Below are positions 5,542 to 13,494 of a stretch of 13,494 nucleotides of DNA, in pieces. The translations under genes and the position numbers were made by a program. Under the pieces are notes generated by a model. The model was not told the DNA's origin and did no database searches. It saw only the letters and a program-made list of their open reading frames with translations. Within the stretch, counting starts at the first letter, position 1. Each line of letters opens with the position of its first letter. The DNA is from CAYTSA01 sp964440345 (lineage in GTDB: Bacteria; Desulfobacterota; Desulfovibrionia; Desulfovibrionales; Desulfovibrionaceae), in contig CAYTSA010000100.1 of NCBI GenBank assembly GCA_964440345.1, positions 1 through 13,494 on the forward strand, in the 5' to 3' direction.

Positions 5542-7164
5542 ATGTTAGACGGCATACGATCCCTCGATTTCATGGAGCAGACCTTGGCGCTGAACCAGGC
5601 GGCGGGGAATCCTGATCCGGCCGACCTGCCGGCGTTGCGGGATTTGTTTCTTGAGCCTGTTGGCGACGCGGCTGTGGACAAGATGGTCCGGTCCGCCTTG
5701 CGCGCCGTGTTGCTGGCGACGCCGAAACTGGCGGTGGAGGGCTTGGCCCACGACGATCCGGCCTATAAGAACATGTGCGTGAATGTTCTGCACGAAGCGC
5801 CTGCGCCTGAAGCTGCGGCCAGACTCGCTGATCTGGCGCAGAGCGGCCTGGAGCCGGATTTTCTCGCCGACGTGCTGCGGGCTCTTGCCGCTACAGGCGA
5901 CGCTGGCCATATAGACGTGTTCCGGGCGCGGGTGGACGATGCTGACCCAATCATCGCCAGCCTGGCCATTGAATGTGTCGGCCATATGGGCGCCGCCGCC
6001 GCCCTGCCCATGCTCAAGGCAGTGGTGGAGGCCAATGAAGCCGACGACGCCTACGAGACGTGCGAGGTGGCGACCTGGAAGGCCATCGAGGCGCTGACCG
6101 CCATTGGCGGTGGCGACGCCTTGCAGTTTCTGGCGGAAAAGCTGCACCACAAAAACCCCACGGCCCGGCGCATCATTCACGAGAGCATGGCCGCATTGGG
6201 CAAAAATGCGGAGCCCTATGTGGCGGCGCAGCTGGACTCGAACAACCGGGACCAGCAGATCATGGCCGCCAACGTGCTGGGCATGATCGGCTGCCGCAAA
6301 TGCGCTGACGCCTTGGTGACAGCTCTGGACGAGGGCAAGGGCGTGGACGGCAATGTTCGGTTTGCCTTGTTCGAAGCTCTGGGCCGCATAGCAGGCATGA
6401 AGAGCCTGGTGGCCCTGTTTGATGGACTGGAAACCGAGGACGACGAGGCCGTGCTGACGGCCATATTCACCAGCCTGGAGTTGCACGCCAAAACGGTGAT
6501 GGCGGACAAGCTGCTGGGCATATTCAAGGAAGCTGAAAGCGGGCCGCCCAAGCGTCGAGAGACTCTGGAGAAAGGCTTGGCGGCAGCTGGCGCGGTTTCG
6601 CTGTTCGAGCTGCTTTTTTCTGATACAGGCTTGGTGCGTTCCATCATTGACCGCGTGGCGCTCATCGGCGACACAGATGTTATTGACGCTTTTGCAGCAA
6701 AGCTGCACAATGCCGCCGATGTAGAGTTGCAGCGCATGGCAGAATCGTTGGAATTTGAAGTTGACGCCGCTACAACTGCAGCGCCTTTGGGCCGGCTGCT
6801 GGCTGTGGACGATTCTGACGCTATGCGCAAGTTTTACCGCACAGCCGGGGCGGAAATAGGCTTTGCCGTGACCACGGCGGCTAACGGGCAGGAGGCCTTG
6901 GACGCCATGGACGATGTTGCGGCGGCGGGGGAGGCCTTTACGCTCATTCTTGTGGATATGAACATGCCGGTGATGGACGGCATAGAGTTCACCACCAAGG
7001 CGCGGGCTCGTGAGGACGGGGCAATTATTCCCATTGTTATGGCTTCCACGGAATCAGAAAAAAGCCAAGCAGTTTTGGCCAAGAAGGCTGGCGTCTCGAC
7101 ATTTTTGAATAAACCGTTTACGTTGACTGTATTACAGAATAAGATTTCGAAAATCCTCCAATAA
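5542..7164 (+). CDS. HEAT-repeat protein with C-terminal CheY-like receiver domain
   Basis: A 540-aa soluble fusion. Residues about 60-400 are helical, Ala/Leu-rich repeats of HEAT or PBS-lyase type (units such as IIASLAIECVGHMGAAAALP, IMAANVLGMIG, VRFALFEALGRIAG). These form a solenoid scaffold for binding other proteins. Residues about 418-540 are a complete receiver domain: acidic pair D423/D424, phospho-acceptor D472 in LVDMNMPVMDG, S502 at the CheY Thr87 position, and K524 in NKPF. There is no DNA-binding or enzymatic output domain. It lies between cheX and cheY, 15 bp after cheX, so it probably belongs to chemotaxis or motility control, as a phospho-regulated scaffold or phosphate sink. 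That role is inference. The start has a weak ribosome-binding site, consistent with coupling to cheX; Met11 is an alternative. Confidence 0.85.
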   Translation: MLDGIRSLDFMEQTLALNQAAGNPDPADLPALRDLFLEPVGDAAVDKMVRSALRAVLLATPKLAVEGLAHDDPAYKNMCVNVLHEAPAPEAAARLADLAQSGLEPDFLADVLRALAATGDAGHIDVFRARVDDADPIIASLAIECVGHMGAAAALPMLKAVVEANEADDAYETCEVATWKAIEALTAIGGGDALQFLAEKLHHKNPTARRIIHESMAALGKNAEPYVAAQLDSNNRDQQIMAANVLGMIGCRKCADALVTALDEGKGVDGNVRFALFEALGRIAGMKSLVALFDGLETEDDEAVLTAIFTSLELHAKTVMADKLLGIFKEAESGPPKRRETLEKGLAAAGAVSLFELLFSDTGLVRSIIDRVALIGDTDVIDAFAAKLHNAADVELQRMAESLEFEVDAATTAAPLGRLLAVDDSDAMRKFYRTAGAEIGFAVTTAANGQEALDAMDDVAAAGEAFTLILVDMNMPVMDGIEFTTKARAREDGAIIPIVMASTESEKSQAVLAKKAGVSTFLNKPFTLTVLQNKISKILQ

Positions 7165-7192
7165 ACCACTTGTGAGAGGAGGCAACGCATCC

Positions 7193-7576
7193 ATGCCTAC
7201 AGACACCAACATGCGCATACTTGTTGTAGACGACTTTTCCACCATGCGACGCATCATCAAAAACATTCTTCGCCAGCTTGGCTTCAATAATATTGAAGAA
7301 GCTGACGACGGCACCACTGGCTGGGAAGTGCTCAACAAGGGCGGCATAGACTTTGTCATATCTGACTGGAACATGCCCCAGATGACCGGCATTGAACTGC
7401 TGCGCAAGGTCCGCGCCAGCGAAGAATTTGCAGACATGCCCTTTCTCATGGTTACTGCAGAAGCGCAGCAAGAAAACGTCATCGAAGCAGTGCAGGCGAA
7501 AGTTTCGAACTACATTGTCAAGCCGTTCACTGCAGAGACGCTGAAGCAAAAGATAGACAAGATTTTCGACAAGTAA
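7193..7576 (+). CDS. cheY: Chemotaxis response regulator CheY
   Basis: A 127-aa single-domain receiver, nearly residue-for-residue with enteric CheY. It has acidic pair D13/D14, phospho-acceptor D58 followed by W59 and NMP, T88 in MVTAEA, Y107, and K110 in VKPF. Phosphorylated CheY binds the flagellar switch protein FliM to change motor rotation. The ATG at 7193 has a strong GAGAGGAGG site (7174-7182); the frame is open upstream to a GTG at 7172, but that lies within the ribosome-binding site. It follows the HEAT-receiver gene by 28 bp, so cheX, the HEAT-receiver gene and cheY look like one operon. No CheA, receptor or flagellar gene is in the window. Confidence 0.93.
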   Translation: MPTDTNMRILVVDDFSTMRRIIKNILRQLGFNNIEEADDGTTGWEVLNKGGIDFVISDWNMPQMTGIELLRKVRASEEFADMPFLMVTAEAQQENVIEAVQAKVSNYIVKPFTAETLKQKIDKIFDK

Positions 7577-7649
7577 CGCATCCCGTGCTGCACTCCTTTT
7601 GGTGGAGGCCGGCGTTGCGCCAACGCAACAGCAAAGGGCGGTGAGTAGC

Positions 7650-9083
7650 GTGCTCCAGGCATCACTATGGTGGGCGCTGACCGTCCTTTTTGTTGTGCCC
7701 GCATTTGTAGCAGCCAGCCACGCTTTGCTTTACAAGCGAGACCCCCGGGCCGCTTGGGGCTGGATAGCTCTGTGCATCATCATGCCGCCTGTGGGCGCCG
7801 TGTTGTATTGCTTTTTAGGCGTCAACCGGGTGCAGAGCAAAGGCCGACGGCTGCAAAAGCGGTCTCCGTTCCAGCTGGGCGCCGGACTGGAAGCTGTTGC
7901 CGGTCAGTTCCGCAGTGAAAATGCTGACGCCGCTGTGCTTCACACTGAGCAGTCCCGCCTAGTTTACGCCATGACTGGCCGGCCCATCACCTCCGGCAAT
8001 GAGGCCGCGATTCTTTTTGGCGGCGAACAAGCCTATCCCCTCATGCTCCAGGCCATAGAGCAAGCCCGCGAATCCGTCTACATTGCCACGTACATTTTTG
8101 AGGCCAACACAAGCGGCCGCAAGTTCATCGCGGCCCTGGCCGCCGCCGCCAAACGCGGGGTGGACGTCCGCGTGCTGGTGGACGGCGTAGGCGAATGGCA
8201 CGGTTTGCCCCTGGCCACCAGCCTGCTGCACAAGCACGGCGTACGGACCGCCAAATTCCTCCCGCCGCGCGTGTTCCCTCCGTCATTGAGCATGAACCTG
8301 CGGCTGCACCACAAGATCATGGTCGTGGACGGCCGAGTCGGTTTTACCGGCGGCATGAACATTGGCGATACGTACATGGCTCTGGACAGCTCCAATCCCT
8401 ACCGGGCGTCTGACGTGCATTTCCAGCTGCGCGGTCCGGCTGTGATCCAGCTGGAGGAAATTTTTTTCTGGGACTGGGGCTTTGCCACTGGCGAAGAAAC
8501 ATACTATGCTCGGTCCTCCAACGAGCAGCCGGGCAACGTGCTCTGCCGTACTGTTGTGGACGGCCCCAATGAAGACCTGGACACGCTGACCACGCTGTAC
8601 GTTGCGGCCATCATGAGCGCGCGCCGGCGCGTGGATATTGTGACGCCCTATTTCCTGCCCCCACGGGAAATGATCAAGGCGCTGCAGGTGGCCGCCCGTC
8701 GGGGCTTGGCCGTGCGGGTTGTTTTGCCAGGCACAAGCGACTCGCGCATTGTGCACCGGGCCACGCGGAACATGCTTTGGGAGGTGCTTGAAGCAGGCGT
8801 TCAGGTGTATTATCAACCTCCGCCGTTCAGCCACGCCAAGCTTTTTGTCGTAGACCAGGCTTACGCCGTGGTCGGGTCCAGCAATCTGGACCCCCGCAGC
8901 CTGCGGTTGAATTTTGAACTGGCTGTGGAGATATACGACGAGAATTTCGCTACGGCCAGAACCAGAGATATTGACCAATTGCGATACAAATCCACCGAAA
9001 TCACCTTGCAGGAAGTGGATTCCCGCCCCCTGGGCCAGCGTTTGCTAGACGCCGCATGCTGGCTGTTTTCGCCCTATCTGTAA
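7650..9083 (+). CDS. cls: Cardiolipin synthase (phospholipase D family)
   Basis: A membrane enzyme that joins two phosphatidylglycerol molecules to cardiolipin and glycerol. There are two N-terminal membrane segments (WWALTVLFVVPAFVAASHAL and WGWIALCIIMPPVGAVLYCF) with the conserved YKRDPRAAW loop between them, as in the PLDc_N domain. Two catalytic HxKx4D motifs follow: HHKIMVVDGRVGFTGGMNIGD and HAKLFVVDQAYAVVGSSNLD. About 477 aa from this start, normal for ClsA-type enzymes. The start is uncertain. GTG 7650 is chosen for its place just before the first membrane helix, with AGGG at 7635-7638; the frame is open to a TTG at 7599, and GTG 7641 is also possible. A GCGTTG-CGC-CAACGC hairpin (7612-7626) lies before it, 36 bp after cheY. 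Confidence 0.9.
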   Translation: MLQASLWWALTVLFVVPAFVAASHALLYKRDPRAAWGWIALCIIMPPVGAVLYCFLGVNRVQSKGRRLQKRSPFQLGAGLEAVAGQFRSENADAAVLHTEQSRLVYAMTGRPITSGNEAAILFGGEQAYPLMLQAIEQARESVYIATYIFEANTSGRKFIAALAAAAKRGVDVRVLVDGVGEWHGLPLATSLLHKHGVRTAKFLPPRVFPPSLSMNLRLHHKIMVVDGRVGFTGGMNIGDTYMALDSSNPYRASDVHFQLRGPAVIQLEEIFFWDWGFATGEETYYARSSNEQPGNVLCRTVVDGPNEDLDTLTTLYVAAIMSARRRVDIVTPYFLPPREMIKALQVAARRGLAVRVVLPGTSDSRIVHRATRNMLWEVLEAGVQVYYQPPPFSHAKLFVVDQAYAVVGSSNLDPRSLRLNFELAVEIYDENFATARTRDIDQLRYKSTEITLQEVDSRPLGQRLLDAACWLFSPYL

Positions 9084-9124
9084 TAGCTATTGACGACCGG
9101 CGGCGCGGTATTAGTTGGTGTGCT

Positions 9125-10009
9125 ATGGGATTATGTCTTCGCAGTGTTGTGCTTGGCCTGACGGCGGTGTTGGCGTCTGCAACCGAGGCGCTGGCCTGGG
9201 GACCGGCCGTGCATTGTGCTGTGGCGGACACTGTGCTGGCGAACCTGCCGGTCATTTTCCAAGGCTTGAGCCACGCCTTTGTCGGCGTGCTGGCGGCGCA
9301 TCCGGACCACTTTCTCTATGGCTGCCTGAGCGCAGACATTTTTATTGGCAAGGGCAGCCGCATGAAGCCCGGCCACAGTCACGACTGGCGTGTAGGGCTG
9401 CAGATGCTGCGCCAAGCCAGACAATCGCAGTTGCAAGCCTACGCCTATGGCTACCTCGCCCACTTGGCCGCTGACACTGTGGCCCATAACTATTTTGTGC
9501 CGAGCCTGCTCAACCTGGGACCTTCGCGAGGAACCGTGACCCACGTCTATTTGGAATATCTGGCGGAAGGACGGGTGGTCTGGAGACCGCAAGTCGCCGC
9601 GGCGCTGTTCGCAGGCGGGTTCAGGTCGGCCGACGATGTGTTGCTGCAAACCCTCGGCAAGTCGCAAAGTGCGCAGTTCCGCATGAAAAAGCAGCTGTTT
9701 CGTAGCGGCTTGGCCTTGCGCTCGGGCGGGGACCTGCCGCTCAAGCTACTGGGCCGGCTCCGGCCCCTGAGCGCCCAGTCCACAGCCTTTTTGGACGAAA
9801 TGCTGCGTCTGGCCCACTGTGCTGTGCATGACGTGCTTCGCCGGCCCATGGACTCCCCAGTGCTGGAACTGGACCCCATCGGCGAACATCCCATCAGCCA
9901 GGCCAAGCGCAACAGTATTTCCAACAGCCTGGCTCCGGGCGAGCTGTTTCCTGTGGCCAGCCATATTCGCCAGTTGGCGCCCTGCGTTTTGAAAGCGGAC
10001 GAAACATAA
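9125..10009 (+). CDS. Secreted zinc-dependent phospholipase C-like protein
   Basis: With ATG 9125 the protein is 294 aa. It begins with a signal peptide (hydrophobic VVLGLTAVLA, cleavage after TEALA) that leaves Trp25 as the first mature residue. In zinc phospholipase C enzymes and the related S1/P1 nucleases the free N-terminal Trp binds zinc, so this start is favoured over the in-frame ATG 9056, which would bury the signal peptide. Other likely ligands are H30, the Asp in HPDHFLYGCLSADIF, the His residues in GHSHDW, and H113/D117/H121 in AHLAADTVAHNYF, matching the family's H-x3-D...H metal motif. It would act outside the cytoplasm, probably on phospholipid. The substrate is not shown by sequence, and the C-terminal third is not recognisable. 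It begins 41 bp after cls, so both may be co-transcribed, which hints at membrane-lipid turnover. The ribosome-binding site is weak. Confidence 0.75.
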   Translation: MGLCLRSVVLGLTAVLASATEALAWGPAVHCAVADTVLANLPVIFQGLSHAFVGVLAAHPDHFLYGCLSADIFIGKGSRMKPGHSHDWRVGLQMLRQARQSQLQAYAYGYLAHLAADTVAHNYFVPSLLNLGPSRGTVTHVYLEYLAEGRVVWRPQVAAALFAGGFRSADDVLLQTLGKSQSAQFRMKKQLFRSGLALRSGGDLPLKLLGRLRPLSAQSTAFLDEMLRLAHCAVHDVLRRPMDSPVLELDPIGEHPISQAKRNSISNSLAPGELFPVASHIRQLAPCVLKADET

Positions 10010-10025
10010 AGCGGTGGTTTGCCAC

Positions 10026-10053
10026 AGGCAGTCTATAGTATGCCTAATTTTTT
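10026..10053 (+). terminator. Possible rho-independent terminator after the phospholipase-like gene
   Basis: AGGCA (10026-10030) pairs with TGCCT (10041-10045) around a 10-nt loop, followed by AA and six T (10048-10053). The stem is short, so this is a moderate candidate. It lies 16 bp after the stop codon. Confidence 0.45.
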
Positions 10054-10131
10054 ATATTCCCTAGGCAAGGCCTCCCTGACCTGCAGCCGGGTTGTCTGGC
10101 CTGCGCTGTCAGGCGGTGGATTATGGTTTTC

Positions 10132-10161
10132 TTGACACCTTGTCCGATGCTCACGTATCGA
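10132..10161 (+). promoter_or_regulatory. Putative sigma-70 promoter of the hybrid kinase gene
   Basis: A perfect -35 TTGACA at 10132-10137 is followed after 18 bp by a partial -10, TATCGA (10156-10161). The -35 is strong, the -10 weak. A promoter is expected here, because the kinase gene lies 180-200 bp after its upstream neighbour. Confidence 0.45.
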
Positions 10162-10212
10162 ATTATCAGGTAGGGTTATCTGAAGACTATGGAAGAACAT
10201 TTGGAGAAACAC

Positions 10213-12576
10213 ATGGCTGCGCCCGACGGCAACCTGGGATCAGAACTTGAGCTGACCAAGCAGCGCCTTCAAGACCTGGTGGATAACGCCCCCATCGGCA
10301 TCTATCAGACTACGCTTGGTGGCAAGCTCGTCAGCGTCAACACGCACATGGCCGAAATATTCGGCTATGACTCCGCTGAGCAGATGATCGCCGAAGTTAG
10401 CGATGTGGGGCAGCACCTTTATTACGATCCTGCTGATCGGGAGCAGGTTCTCAACCAGCTGCGCTACCAAGGGGGCGTCAGCGGGGTGGAGTGCCGTTTC
10501 AAGCGTCGCAAAGGGGGGTTGCTGTGGGCGTCTGTCAGCGGCCGCACCCTCAGGGATGACGACGACGTTGAACTTATGGTGGAAGGCTTTCTGGTGGACA
10601 TTACCGATCTGAAGGCCGCCGAGGAGAACGCCCGCAGGAGCGAGGAGCGCTTCCGCCGGCTCGTCAACAACGCTCAGGACGCATTTTTCCTTTTCGACAC
10701 CCACGGCCGGGTCATCGACGTGAACAAGGCCGCCTGCGATCTTCTCGGCTACTCCCGGCAGACGTTTCTGGACAAGAGGTTGCAAGATTTTCTGCAGACT
10801 CCGTCCGCTGCGTCGCTCCTGGAAACGTGGAACAGCGCCCCCATACCTTCATCTAGCCTGGAGCGCTTCGAGTTCACGACCAGGGACGGCCAAGCCATAC
10901 CCGCAGACGTGAACATGACCATATTTGAAGAGGGCGAAGAGAGATTTTTCCTTGGCCTGGCCCGGGACGCCCGACCCCGCCAACGCATGGAAGACGTGCT
11001 CGTCCAGGCCAGGGACTCTGCCGAAGAGTCCAGTCGAGCCAAGAGCCAGTTTCTTGCCAACATGAGCCATGAAATCCGCACCCCACTCAGCGGCATCCTG
11101 GGCATGCTCGATCTCACCCTGGATACGGACCTTACTGACAAGCAGCAAGAATATCTGCTCATGACCAAAGAGTCGGCCCGGTCCTTGCTGCACGTCATCA
11201 ATGACATTCTTGATTTTTCCAAAATAGAAGCCGGCAAGCTGGACATAGAGCCAGAAGAGTTTATCCTGCAGGATTCGGTGCGTCGCGCGCTGCGGCCCAT
11301 CGCCTTCCAGTGCCGGGAAAAAGGCCTGGGGTACGCCGCGCTCATAGAGCCCAACGTGCCCCAACGGCTGGTGGGCGATCCCGGGCGGCTGGGCCAGGTG
11401 CTCATCAACCTGGCCGGCAACGCTGTAAAGTTCACAGAATCAGGCGACATCTCCATCACTGTGCGGTTGCACAAGCCCGTGGAGCCGGACGAGCCTGTGA
11501 TGCTCCTTTTTTCCGTGCGCGACACTGGCGCTGGCATAGCCCGGGAGCAGCAAGACCGGCTGTTCAAATCTTTCAGCCAGGTGGACGGCTCCCTGTCGCG
11601 CCGCTACGGGGGCTCTGGCTTGGGACTGGCCATCTGCAAGCAACTGGTGTCCATGATGGGCGGCGAAATATGGGTGGAGAGCGAACTTGGCAAGGGAAGC
11701 GAATTCTGTTTTACCGTAGCGTTTCGAGGCTGGGAATACAGCGAAGAGCACCAGCGGAAGGATCAGCTGCGCCTGGACCAGGAGCAGCTGCAACCACCTG
11801 AAAACATGCGCATTCTTCTGGCCGAGGACAACGAGGTCAACCGCATCTTCATCTCGCGCATGCTCCAATCACACGGCCATGTCGTGGACGCAGCCGAAAA
11901 CGGCCAGGTAGCTTTGGAAATGCTGCGCGAAGCCGCCTATGACGTTGTGCTCATGGATATTCAGATGCCGGTCATGGACGGCCAGGAAGCTGCTGAGGCT
12001 ATCCGTGTCGGGCAGGTCCCGGACAAGGACGTGCCCATCATCGCTTTGACTGCCCACGCCATGAAGGGCGACAGGGAGCGGTTTATAGCGTCTGGCATGA
12101 ACGGCTACGTTTCCAAGCCCGTGGAGATCGAAAGCTTGTTGCGGGCCATAGCGGGTGCGCTGCAGTCGCAGGGCCGAAAGCCGGACCAGGAAAAAGACGT
12201 TGCCGCCCCCGCCGACAGCCCCGCCTGGGAAAGTCTGCCTGTGCTCGATACGCACGCGTTGCGCACGCTCTTTGTGGGTAACGAAATCGTGCTCAAGCAG
12301 ATGCTTATGCTCTTCATTCAAGACGCCCCTCTGCGTAGAGACGCCATAGGCAAGGGATTGCGCATGGGCGATGGAGTAAGCGTTCAAGATGCGCTGCACT
12401 CCTTGGTGAACACCGCCGGCGCCCTGAAGGCTAGCCGGTTCTCCCGGCTGGCCGGGAAAATGGAAAACGCCGTGCGTGAAAACGGCGGTCCGGAGATCAT
12501 GGAACAGCTGGTCCGGTTGGACGACGAGCTTGCCGTCCTTGTCAAGGTCATTAAGGAATTCTACGCTGAGCTGTAG
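10213..12576 (+). CDS. Hybrid sensor histidine kinase (PAS-PAS-HisKA-HATPase-REC-Hpt)
   Basis: A soluble multi-step phosphorelay kinase of 787 aa. PAS 1 is about 20-130 and PAS 2 about 143-255. The dimerisation/phosphoacceptor domain has H286 in SHEIRTPLSG. The ATPase domain has an N box (NLAGNAVKFTESG), DTGAGI and GGSGLGLAI. The receiver has E538/D539, phospho-acceptor D582 in LMDIQMPVMDG and K635 in SKPV. The C-terminal Hpt domain has H729 in ALHSLVNTAGAL. No membrane segment is seen, so the signal is probably cytoplasmic, such as redox state or a small molecule. The final response regulator is not encoded beside it. ATG 10213 has a GGAG site (10203-10206) six bases upstream; ATG 10189 is in frame, adds 8 residues and has a poorer site. 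Oddity: the Hpt motif has Val and Asn where Lys and Gly usually follow the histidine. Confidence 0.9.
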   Translation: MAAPDGNLGSELELTKQRLQDLVDNAPIGIYQTTLGGKLVSVNTHMAEIFGYDSAEQMIAEVSDVGQHLYYDPADREQVLNQLRYQGGVSGVECRFKRRKGGLLWASVSGRTLRDDDDVELMVEGFLVDITDLKAAEENARRSEERFRRLVNNAQDAFFLFDTHGRVIDVNKAACDLLGYSRQTFLDKRLQDFLQTPSAASLLETWNSAPIPSSSLERFEFTTRDGQAIPADVNMTIFEEGEERFFLGLARDARPRQRMEDVLVQARDSAEESSRAKSQFLANMSHEIRTPLSGILGMLDLTLDTDLTDKQQEYLLMTKESARSLLHVINDILDFSKIEAGKLDIEPEEFILQDSVRRALRPIAFQCREKGLGYAALIEPNVPQRLVGDPGRLGQVLINLAGNAVKFTESGDISITVRLHKPVEPDEPVMLLFSVRDTGAGIAREQQDRLFKSFSQVDGSLSRRYGGSGLGLAICKQLVSMMGGEIWVESELGKGSEFCFTVAFRGWEYSEEHQRKDQLRLDQEQLQPPENMRILLAEDNEVNRIFISRMLQSHGHVVDAAENGQVALEMLREAAYDVVLMDIQMPVMDGQEAAEAIRVGQVPDKDVPIIALTAHAMKGDRERFIASGMNGYVSKPVEIESLLRAIAGALQSQGRKPDQEKDVAAPADSPAWESLPVLDTHALRTLFVGNEIVLKQMLMLFIQDAPLRRDAIGKGLRMGDGVSVQDALHSLVNTAGALKASRFSRLAGKMENAVRENGGPEIMEQLVRLDDELAVLVKVIKEFYAEL

Positions 12577-12727
12577 GCCGTTATTTCTTGTGGCAAGCCG
12601 AGAAAAAATGTTTCCACGGCAAAGCCTCGGCCTGCTTTTACGTATGCGGTTATCGCCTTGGAGCATTTTACCATTGGAAATTGTTTCATAAGCAAGCGTT
12701 GTCTCAATGCGAGAATGCGCTAGAGCG

Positions 12728-13494
12728 TCATTCCTCCTCATGCAACGGCTTCACCAGCGATATGCACGCCGCAGCCACGATGCAGGCAATGCCGCAGGCC
12801 GTGAAGGCCAGCGGGAAGTTGCCCATGTCCCCCAGCTTGCCGCCCATGATGGGCCCGGCTATGCCGCCCACGCCGTAGGACAGGAACACCAGCGGGTAGT
12901 TCAGCCCCACGTTCTTGGCGCCAAAGGTGTCCGCCGTGATGGTGGGAAACAGCGCGAAATTGCCGCCAAAGTTGAAGCCAATGCAGGCCGCGGCCAAGTA
13001 GAGCATGTACTCGTTGCCGGCCATGACGGTGAAGGCGACCACAAAAAAACCCTGGGTGGTGGCCATAATAAGGATGGACCGCTTGCGGCCCAGCTTGTCG
13101 CTCAATGTGCCCCAGGCGATGCGGCCCAATCCGTTGGCCAGGGAAAAGAACACAGCCATGGCCGTGCCCGCGGCGGCGCTGGCTGCTTCAGGCGGCAGGC
13201 CGGTCTCCTGCAGGGCCTGCATGGGGTAAAGCTTCATCAGCCCTATGGTCATCAGCCCGGCTGCAGCCAGTATGGCAAAGGTAAGAAAGATCATCCAGAA
13301 CTGGTAATGGTTCAGGATGGAAAAACCGGCTGGTAGCTCCTGGGCTGGCGCTGTGGCTGCGGCGCTGGGTCCTGAGTCCGGGGCCTTGGAGGCTTCTGGG
13401 GGCATGTGCCCGGCCGGGACCCAGCCTTCAGGCGGGAAGACCATCCATCTGCCGCCCAGCAGCACCAGCCCGCAAAAAGCAAAGCCGTAGGCGG
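12728..13494 (-). CDS. MFS transporter, oxalate/formate antiporter (OFA) type; 5' end cut by window edge
   Basis: The frame is open to the edge of the window, so the N-terminal part is missing; an in-frame GTG at 13465 is not a plausible start, because a membrane segment (AYGFAFCGLVLLGG) already runs through it. After a Pro/Ala-rich cytoplasmic loop, six membrane helices follow, starting near FWMIFLTFAILAAAGLM and ending in FTACGIACIVAAACISLV. This is the C-terminal half of a 12-helix transporter. The MFS loop motif is visible as GRIAWGTLSDKLGRKRS, and NYPLVFLSYGVGGIAGP is typical of OFA-family carriers that exchange or import small carboxylates. The substrate cannot be read from this part. 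It is convergent with the kinase gene, with about 150 bp between the two stop codons; no strong terminator was found there. Confidence 0.85.
   Translation of the reverse strand, partial: AYGFAFCGLVLLGGRWMVFPPEGWVPAGHMPPEASKAPDSGPSAAATAPAQELPAGFSILNHYQFWMIFLTFAILAAAGLMTIGLMKLYPMQALQETGLPPEAASAAAGTAMAVFFSLANGLGRIAWGTLSDKLGRKRSILIMATTQGFFVVAFTVMAGNEYMLYLAAACIGFNFGGNFALFPTITADTFGAKNVGLNYPLVFLSYGVGGIAGPIMGGKLGDMGNFPLAFTACGIACIVAAACISLVKPLHEEE

Noticed and set aside
7599..7649. N-terminal extension of cardiolipin synthase from TTG 7599
   Set aside because: No ribosome-binding site before the TTG, the extra residues are not typical of the family, and the segment contains a hairpin suggesting leader sequence.
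12621..12640. Terminator after the hybrid kinase (AAAGC/GCTTT with T-run)
   Set aside because: Only a 5-bp stem with an 8-nt loop and a very short T-run; not strong enough to list.

Overview
The window joins two kinds of DNA. Positions 1 to about 2745 are visibly more AT-rich and carry accessory cargo. From about 2950 onward the DNA is GC-rich, compactly coding and housekeeping in character. The gene set (CheX, a HEAT-repeat/receiver protein, CheY, an OFA-type transporter, a zinc phospholipase C-like protein, a large PAS hybrid kinase) suggests a motile Gram-negative bacterium. My best guess is a Desulfovibrio-like deltaproteobacterium, but this is inference from gene content and codon use, not a database match.

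Accessory part (1-2745): a decayed IS1595-family transposase on the minus strand (three TAA stops and a frameshift) is followed by a secreted protein with two tandem DUF1566/Lcl-type domains (1196-2218). The last ~125 bp of each domain are almost identical to each other, except at codons of the form NNC/NNT that can be derived from AAC/AAT by changing only the A positions. The upstream halves of the domains have drifted freely, including at silent sites. This is the signature of diversity-generating retroelement (DGR) variable repeats, with two in one gene. No reverse transcriptase, Avd or template repeat lies in the window, so the gene is read as a remote (trans) DGR target. Downstream is a 480-bp non-coding stretch with two nested inverted-repeat structures. 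It ends in a 45-nt 3' fragment of a tRNA-Pro(GGG) gene, which looks like the right-hand attachment site of an island integrated at a tRNA-Pro gene.

Core part (2746-13494): tRNA-Ala(GGC) on the minus strand with a clear promoter and terminator; thrC (threonine synthase) with a GC-rich hairpin in its leader; a chemotaxis signalling group cheX, HEAT-repeat/receiver protein, cheY; then cls (cardiolipin synthase) and a secreted zinc-dependent phospholipase C-like protein. A hybrid histidine kinase (PAS-PAS-HisKA-HATPase-REC-Hpt) comes next. On the minus strand, the window edge cuts the C-terminal half of an MFS transporter of the oxalate/formate antiporter type.

How the genes fit together: CheX should dephosphorylate CheY-type receivers. 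The two neighbouring receivers (CheY, and the receiver fused to HEAT repeats) are its obvious candidate substrates. Cls and the phospholipase-like protein both point to phospholipid synthesis or turnover, but nothing ties them to chemotaxis beyond position.
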